A program made the position numbers and the translations under genes. Positions 57,746 through 64,000 of a stretch of DNA of 64,000 nucleotides are shown piece by piece. The stretch's first letter is position 1. Each line of letters begins with the position of its first letter. The stretch lies in NCBI RefSeq assembly GCF_016801865.2, contig NC_068939.1:116726040-116790039 (forward strand), given 5' to 3'. The notes beneath the pieces are model-generated. The model made no database searches. It was not told the DNA's origin and worked only from the letters and a program-made list of their open reading frames with translations. The stretch comes from Culex pipiens pallens. Its lineage: Eukaryota > Arthropoda > Insecta > Diptera > Culicidae.

Positions 57746-58215
57746 CAATCATTAGTTTTCAAAAAATGTAAGATTTGACGAAAACAAAAAAAAAAATGCG
57801 AAAAAAAAACTTTTTGCGATGACAAACATCGACAATTTTCAAAAATTCTAGAGATTTTTAAATCAACCAAAACATGCTAAAAATGATTCTAAACGCAAGG
57901 GAATGCATTTTAAATTGATTTCAGCAGATTGCACTTTAATTTCCATTGAAATTTTGAAGTTTTTTGAAAAAATATTTTTTTGCCCCCGACAAAAACTTTA
58001 AATAAAATTTGTACCTGCCTTTTGATCCATTTTACCTTTGCTCTTATGTCCAAATAAAAATACGTGCCGAATGATCTGGGCAAAAGAACCAATTTAAATT
58101 CATTTCAAAATTTTATGTTTAATTTCAATTTCATGGAATTGCTGATGAACAAACCAATAACGTCTTTGGTCAAATAAAAGGCCTCTTAAAAGCTTAAGAC
58201 CAATTCTAGAGTTTT

Positions 58216-58508
58216 TTTTAACCCTTAAAGACCCGGGACGTTTCGTGTTTAGTAAAATCGATGTAACTCGGTCAGTTTTCAACCGATTTGAGTGCTTCAG
58301 GTTGCAAAATCAAGGAGATTAGTTACGCCATCAAATGGGATGGGGCCCATCCCTCCTGACCCCTCCCCCCTTTTAGGGGAAGCAAAACAAGCTGTCGCTA
58401 AAATCAATAATCGAGGAAAATCGTTGGGAAACATTAAAAAATTAATAAATTATGTCCCTTTTTTGCTCTTTAGCCATTTTTGAGTCATGCCAATCAACTT
58501 CCGGTCAT
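58216..58508. other. Spacer before the minisatellite
   Basis: Mixed sequence with a C-rich stretch (58,347-58,375). Nothing coding seen. Confidence 0.4.
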
Positions 58509-59475
58509 ATAGAACCGACACCGGATGTTCCAGATACCGGTTCTGCTGATACTGGGACATGTCCATTTTTTTGTCATAAACAATATTATTATGGTTGGTA
58601 TTTACTGCAAAATGCAATCACAATGTTTTATTATGCCCACAATCTGTAACCGTCTCCAGTATGGCCACACCGGATGTTCCGGATACCGGTTCCAATGCGG
58701 CCATTTCTCAGAATCACTCAAGATTGTCATGCGACACCTCAAACATCATGGAATCAGCTAGGTATTTACTTTGCAATTTATTTCAAGTGTCTTTGACAAA
58801 ATTATTTCCAAATATGGCCACACCGGATGTTCCGGATACCGGTTCCAATGCGGCCATTTCTCAAAATCACTCAAGATGGTCATACGATACTTCAAACATC
58901 ATGGGATCAGCTAGGTATTTACTTTGAAATTTATTTCAAGTTTCTTTGACAAAATTATTTCCAAATATGGCCACACCGGATGTTCCGGATACCGGTTCCA
59001 ATGCGGCCATTTCTCAAAATCACTCAAGATGGTCATGCGACACTTCAAACATCATGGAATCAGCTAGGTATTTACTTTGCAATTGATTTCAAGTTTCTTT
59101 GGCAAAATTATTTCCAAATATGGCCACACCGGATGTTCCGGATACCGGTTCCAATGCGGCCATTTCTCAAAATCACTCAAGATGGTCATGCGACACCTCA
59201 AACATCATGGAATCAGCTAGGTATTTACTTTGCAATTTATTTCAAGTGTCTTTGACAAAATTATTTCCAAATATGGCCACACCGGATGTTCCGGATACCG
59301 GTTACAATGCGGCCATTTCTCAGAATCACTCAAGATGGTCATACGATACTTCAAACATCATGGAATCAGCTAGGTATTTATTTTGCAACTCCGTTCAAGT
59401 GTGCTTGATAAAATTCACACACACCCACACACACACCGAATGTTCCGGATACCGGTTCCAATGCCATCATTTATC
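58509..59475 (+). repeat. 153-bp minisatellite, about 6 copies
   Basis: ATGGCCACACCGGATGTTCC recurs at 58,661, 58,813, 58,967, 59,120 and 59,273. A partial copy lies near 59,428 and a diverged one near 58,515. Each unit contains the inverted phrase CCGGATGTTCCGGATACCGG. The unit is 51 codons long, so frames stay open across copies, but the proteins are artefacts. Confidence 0.92.
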
Positions 59476-59619
59476 AGAGCTACTCACGAAAGTCAGGTAT
59501 TTCAAATGTCAAGGAATTTAAATTTCAAAATTACAACATTACAAAAAGAGTAAAAAGTCGTATTTTTTTATTTTATTCTATTCAATTTTGGTTCAATTTA
59601 CCTAATTTGAAAAGTGGTT

Positions 59620-59733
59620 TGGCGCTATCCACAAATGACGTAGCAAATCAAAAATTCGATCACTTTATATGAAACGTCACGCACCACCAGTCCCATCATT
59701 CCCTTAAACTTTTACTTCATTTGTGGACGCCAC
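59620..59733. mobile_element. Short MITE, about 110 bp
   Basis: TGGCGCTATCCACAAATGAC at the left is mirrored by TTCATTTGTGGACGCCACC at the right. The interior contains GAAACGTCACGCACCACC. It lies about 0.4 kb upstream of the transposase gene. Confidence 0.7.
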
Positions 59734-60242
59734 CCTTTCTTACAGACTGCGGTGAGCAGTTTTTCTCATTCTGTTTTGTTCTGTTATTCGACGATGCGCG
59801 AACGAGAGAGAAGGAGAGAACGACGAAACAAACGCACCCACGTGTGGAGAGTTTTTTGGCGCGAAAACGACCGAGTTTGCATGATCTTTTGAAAAGCTTA
59901 GCAAGTTCGTCGCAAGCAGCCGGATAGTTCGGACGGAACAAGTCGCCGCGAATCCAAGCTAGGAAATCTCTAACTAGCCAAGATAGTTTTACAAATAAGC
60001 TGCTAAATAGAAAATAAGGAGAAAAATAAGTGTTTTAGTTTTGTGCTCGCCATAATCCGACCCTCGAAGTGAAGTTGTTCCCCAAGTCCGCCGAATACGG
60101 TCCACAAATTGAACTACAATCCGATCACCATGAATGCGGGCGATCTTGATTTCGAGTTCAGTGAAGAGGAAGACGATGACGTATCGGATGGCACTATTTC
60201 CGATCTCGATAGTGGAAGTGATTCGGAGGAGGAGTCTTGCAG

Positions 60243-60358
60243 GTTTGTTTTTTTTAGTTCTTTTTCATTTAGACTTATGTGCAATAAGGTTCTTTATCAC
60301 TAGAGCATAAATGAACTTATTTTTTCTTAGATTTGACCGAGTATATACATTTTTTTCA
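60243..60358 (+). other. Intron 1 of the piggyBac-like gene
   Basis: The donor GTTTGT follows TCTTGCAG and the acceptor tract ACATTTTTTTCAG ends at 60,358. Length 116 bases. The split codon AG|C restores the exon 2 frame. Confidence 0.7.
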
Positions 60359-60867
60359 GCTCCGCAGCGTTTGTCGGAAAAAACGGAAGGCGATGGTGCA
60401 ACCTGCCCGACGACGAAAGCCCTACGACTATGGATTTCGATTCCAGCAACGTTGGTCCTGCACCACATTGCAGGAAAATGAAAACGCCGAGAGATGTGTT
60501 TCTGGCTTTCTTATCGCCGGAAATTATCGATGAGATTGTTGTCTGTACCAATTTGTACGGCACGGGAAGGTACGGCAAAGAATGGAAAGCCGTTACAACC
60601 AACGAGATATTGAGTTTCATCGCGATTCTCATTGCTGCGGGACGAAATCATCAGAACCATGTCAACGTGAATGACATGTGGACCTCCAACAAGAACTGGA
60701 GAATCAACTTCTACCACCACGCCCTCGCCAAGAACCGGTTCAAAGAGATTTTCATCTTCTTACGCACTGACGATGTGAAATTTTCGACGTCTTTGTTGCA
60801 AATTGCCAGAGAAACTACGTCCCGCCCAAGGTCTTGACGGTTGATGAGAGATTGTGCCTGTTCAGAG

Positions 60868-60999
60868 GTTTGTAAAAATCATTCCAAAGTTTGAAAAATG
60901 ATTAGCTACGTCCTTCGTTACTTCTAAATTAATTCTACATGTATATCGTTTCTTATTTTTTCACATTTGTAACAAAAAAAACTTACTATTGCCCCATAG
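60868..60999 (+). other. Intron 2 of the piggyBac-like gene
   Basis: The donor GTTTGT follows CTGTTCAGAG and the acceptor ATTGCCCCATAG ends at 60,999. Removing it joins CLFRG to RVSFRVY, the expected conserved FRGR region downstream of VDERL. Confidence 0.8.
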
Positions 61000-62310
61000 G
61001 TCGCGTGTCGTTTCGGGTTTACATAAAAAGCAAACCCGGAAAATACGGCATCAAAATCTGGGTCTGTGCCACCGAGAACGGGTATATCATTTTTTGCCAG
61101 GTGTACACCGGTAAAAGCAAAGATGGCCCTGAAAAAGGGCAAGGCATGCGGGTCGTAAAGGACTTGGTGGCACCCTACCTGAACACCGGACGAGAGGTCA
61201 CCGCGGACAATTTGTTCAGCAGTGTAGAACTGGCCGAATACTTGTACAGGGAACAGACGGCGTACACGGGAACGATGCGGGCCAATAAGGCAGATATTCC
61301 TCCCGAGTTCACAGCGAAGCAGAATCGACAACCGGGCTCTTTCCTCCAGGGGTTCAATGGATCGAAATCTCTTACTTCGTTCTATGAACGCAAAGGAAAG
61401 AAGCCGGTTGTCTTGATCTCGACCAAACGCTTTGGGGAGCCTACTGCGGGCTGCAAGCCACCGGTGGTGCAATACTACAACCAAACGAAAGGATTTGTGG
61501 ATGCAGGAGATCAGCAGACTAGGCACACGACAGTGTCGCGGAGGAGTCGCCAGTGGCCGAAGAAGCTGCTGTGTGAAATAATCGACATGTCAACCCTCAA
61601 TGCGAACATCATTTTCCGGGAAGTAAATCCAGGCTTTGCTGGAGGAAGGAGCGAGTTTTTGCGAATCCTCTCCGAAGAGCTAGCGGTTGACCACATCCGA
61701 GATCGGCTACGTGCTGGACATCTCCCCGAAGAACTGAAAAACGAGATGCAATCTTTTGTGGCCGATTTTGACAGCAGGAAAATTTGTAGTGTTTGTGTGA
61801 AGATCGCCAAAGAAGTTTGCTCGGTGTGCAAAGCTCTGATGCGCGCTAAGCACTTCCAAGTGAAGAATTTTGTTCTCTGCAAAACATGTGCCGAGTTGGG
61901 AGCCGCACCACTTCAGACCTACGAGAAAACCAAGAGCTGCCGTTGTGCCAAGTGCTCAAAGCGAAAAGTGTCGCGCACCAATCAACGTTGTGACAAATGT
62001 GGCCTTCATGTTTGTCAGAACTGTTCCGTCGATCGAAGTTTCAAGTTCTGCGAGGAATGTGCGTCGAATATTCCCACGATTTAGATGATTCCGTACGGTC
62101 ACTATCACATACCATCAGCAACAAATCAAATAAAATGAATGAATTGACTCTAAATAATGTGTTTATCTCTAAAAACAAAGATAAAAAATTTCTATAAAAA
62201 AAGCTATTGTGTTTCATATGTTTATAGTACCATATCAAAAAAAAAAAGTCTGGAATTCAATAATAAATATACCAAAATATCAACCACTAAAAAGTTGTAA
62301 AAAACATGTA

Positions 62311-62524
62311 CCGTCATCTGGGGCGAATCGGGACACATGAGGCGAATTGGGACAGCAGTTTTAGCAATGTTGCAGCCTAATATTTTGATATTTTTGGCTG
62401 GTTTCGGTTAGACCAGATTCAGCGCAACAAAATGTGCACATTCATTTTCAAATTTGAAACTTTTAAGTGATTTAAAACGCGCTGTCCCTATTCAACTGTA
62501 GTCCCGATTCACCCCAGTTGACGG
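62311..62524. mobile_element. TA-flanked MITE, 214 bp
   Basis: Left tip CCGTCATCTGGGGCGAATCG and right tip CGATTCACCCCAGTTGACGG, with TA on both sides. Tips are related to those of the element at 3,391-4,017. No coding capacity. Confidence 0.85.
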
Positions 62525-62847
62525 TATTTAAAAAGTTCATTTCACACATGAAAAAAAAAAAAACTTTGACAGCCGCCAATAAATAAATGTTTCATCTTCT
62601 TTTGGTGAATTGGCGTTTTTTTAGGTGAATTGGGAGCGATCTTTTTGAGAATCCTTAGAAACAATTCCCAGGTAACATTTTAGGCTTTATCAAAGCTGTC
62701 ACAACCGCTATAAAACCTATCAGCCAAAACCAATATACTAATAACCACTTAGTCGTAATAAACTCCCCAAAACCTCGATAAACCCCACTTAAAACCCAAA
62801 AGGACCTCCGTAAAAGGTTGTTACAGTCTATTTATAAAACCGACACA

Positions 62848-63085
62848 GGAGTGGGGCCTCGTGGCGCGGTGGTTAGCGGCTTCGGCTGCTGATCCCTTAG
62901 TTGCTATGGGGCGCGGGTTCGATTCCCGCCATATCCTCCTGGCCTTCTATCGGATGGGGAAGTAAAACGTCGGTCCATTTGCGTAAAAGAGGTTTTGGGT
63001 GACTCACCACACATAACCTTCGGACCCCTAGAAATGAGCAGAAACTTGCAACAGAGACCACAAAAGACCCGGGGGTCGTTAAACA
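62848..63085 (+). mobile_element. tRNA-headed SINE
   Basis: The head GTGGCGCGGTGGTTAGCGGC (box A-like) and GCGGGTTCGATTCCCGCC (box B with stem) span 62,853-62,930. The body contains ATCGGATGGGGAAGTAAAA and ACCTTCGGACCCCTAG, which are shared with the SINE at 1,491-1,872. It has a single head and is shorter than that element. The candidate duplication AGGAGT (62,847 and 63,340) encloses this SINE plus the next MITE. Confidence 0.78.
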
Positions 63086-63088
63086 CAG

Positions 63089-63316
63089 AAAAAAAAAGTT
63101 GAGTTTTGGAATGTTGAAAATTTGGTAGGTTGAAGATTATCTCTTTTTTTGAGTAATATTACATAAAAAATTTGTAAAAATGTGAACCTGATGAATATTC
63201 ATCAAAAACTGATGAAAATTCATCATTTTCTGGGGTAAAATTAATCATTCATTTTTCCACAAAATCTGTCACCATTTCCTGATGAATATTACCATAATTT
63301 TTTTTTCTGTGAAGTG
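63089..63316. mobile_element. Small AT-rich MITE next to the SINE
   Basis: Ends CACAGAAAAAAAAAGTTG and AATTTTTTTTCTGTGAAG are inverted. The interior has repeated GATGAATATT/CATCA motifs. Related to the element at 1,251-1,457, which likewise sits beside a SINE. Confidence 0.6.
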
Positions 63317-64000
63317 GATTGCTTTGCTAGGAGTTCAAAGCTTTACAACTGAATCCTAACAACCTCTTCAAAGCCTTAATAAAACCTTTCCTAAAACCTT
63401 GTTGGGAGTTAGAGAAAAATGACATTTCATACGTCTTCATGCGTCTTATACAGATTTTATTTTGGTAAAAAAATAAGTCTTCGTGATGATTTGATAGATA
63501 TTGGAGGTAATCAAAATATTTTCAAAGCTTATTCCTCGCAATTGTTGGCTCAAATTCAGCTGCTGTTGAAATTTTATCGATAAATGTGGGAGAGATGGAG
63601 CCAAACAAATGAACTCGCTTCTTGGATAATATTTCTTTTGTAATCAGAGATGTTAATAAATTTTTTTATTCGCCTTTTTTGCAAAAAAAAATGAATAAAT
63701 TATTTTTGACCTTCTATGGCTATGCTAACGATGTCAGAAATTCATCATAATTGTGTGTTTTCATAAAATTTTAATCAAATGTATGCTTATTTCTGTTTTT
63801 TTCTCCCAAGATGGCGGTTTATCATATTCAATAATACCACGCGTTAAGCGCCATATTTAAGCATTGCTATTTGACTGCGTTAAATGCTCTTTTAAGAACT
63901 TATGGTTTTAAGTGAGCTTTTTACATGCCTAATGGCACTTGACAGCTACCACACCCTTGGTTTAATAAAAAAGCATGCGATAAAACCGTTTGGCATGGCA

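Larger units (their letters stand above)
55190..58215. repeat. AT-rich repeat block, partner of 2.74-3.39 kb, with nested insertions
   Basis: Three separated segments (55,290-55,440, 56,340-56,520 and 58,060-58,200) correspond in reverse order and orientation to 2,736-3,340. The MITEs at 55,716 and 56,695 and other AT-rich sequence lie between them. Confidence 0.55.
60130..62084 (+). pseudogene. piggyBac-like transposase gene, three exons, lesion in exon 2
   Basis: Exon 1 is 60,130-60,242 (ATG in CACCATGAATG context), intron 60,243-60,358, exon 2 60,359-60,867, intron 60,868-60,999, exon 3 61,000-62,084. Both introns have GT-AG ends and restore the expected frame. The N-terminus is acidic (EFSEEEDDD), as in piggyBac proteins. 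The catalytic aspartates appear preserved: VDERL, EVTADN and VDAGDQ. The C-terminus has a Cys-rich zinc-binding region (CSVCV, CKTCAE, CDKCGLHVCQNC). Between RTDDVK and NYVPPKVL about 25 expected residues are missing and the frame shifts, giving a stop at 60,835-60,837. Terminal repeats and TTAA flanks were not identified. It is most likely a recently inactivated transposase. A polyadenylation signal is at about 62,129. Confidence 0.85.
62667..64000. mobile_element. CCCAAGTAAC-type MITE, reverse copy, interrupted and cut by window end
   Basis: Starts CCCAGGTAACATTTTAGGC and continues as the reverse complement of 17,493-18,622. It is interrupted at about 62,850-63,340 by a SINE and a small MITE. 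It resumes with GTTCAAAGCTTTACAACTG and runs to the window edge. Confidence 0.8.

Noticed and set aside
58595..59521. Overlapping open frames of 91-140 codons
   Set aside because: By-products of the 153-bp minisatellite, with several phases open at once.
60924..61526. 200-codon minus-strand frame
   Set aside because: Antisense to exon 3 of the piggyBac-like gene, which has recognisable motifs on the plus strand.
62853..62930. tRNA gene with GGTTCGATTCC box
   Set aside because: It continues into a SINE body shared with the element at 1,491 and is nested in a MITE.

Overview
The window looks like repeat-dominated nuclear DNA of a mosquito, most likely a culicine such as Culex or Aedes. This is inferred from AT-rich intergenic sequence, Jockey-clade LINEs with CCHC Gag proteins, tRNA-headed SINEs, TA-flanked MITEs and a piggyBac-type transposase with short introns. 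I see no conventional host protein gene I can name. All clear coding regions belong to transposable elements. There is one assembly gap of about 100 N near 34.15-34.25 kb.

Layout. 1-6.1 kb: a microsatellite, a tRNA-headed SINE and several MITEs. 6.15-10.47 kb: an apparently intact Jockey-clade LINE with both ORFs open and a 10-bp target-site duplication. 10.5-13 kb: a foldback element and a minisatellite. 13.0-54.3 kb: a very large inverted repeat. Left-arm segments (13.04-17.4 and 21.6-28.7 kb) match right-arm segments (51.95-54.3 and 39.7-47.8 kb) in reverse complement around a loop of about 11 kb (28.7-39.7 kb). The loop holds a truncated LINE reverse transcriptase, a foldback element, a SINE and a Gag-only retroposon. 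54.3-59.7 kb: more MITEs, a LINE derivative and a 153-bp minisatellite. 60.1-62.1 kb: a piggyBac-like transposase gene with three exons and a lesion. 62.3-64 kb: MITEs and a SINE.

The most unusual object is the core of the palindrome, 21.6-47.8 kb. Each arm is about 7 kb and contains about 5 kb of modular sequence: short boxes of 30-45 bp, many with internal dyad symmetry, separated by variable spacers. One 34-bp box occurs 15 times per arm with no difference I could see by eye. A roughly 62-bp unit is tandemly repeated 21 times in the left arm and 19 times in the right. Inside the modular blocks both arms carry about 1.7 kb of low-repeat sequence with a small reading frame conserved between arms. 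This could be a giant foldback-type transposon, a large chromosomal palindrome, or two haplotypes joined head to head by the assembler.

The other theme is dependent retroposons. Two Gag-only elements with intact ORF1 and no ORF2, two short LINE derivatives with 5' tandem monomers and microsatellite tails, and a SINE family with two oppositely oriented tRNA-like modules all look like non-autonomous users of LINE machinery. Because many insertions lie in one arm of a palindrome, the other arm often serves as a built-in empty site, which gives insertion boundaries directly.
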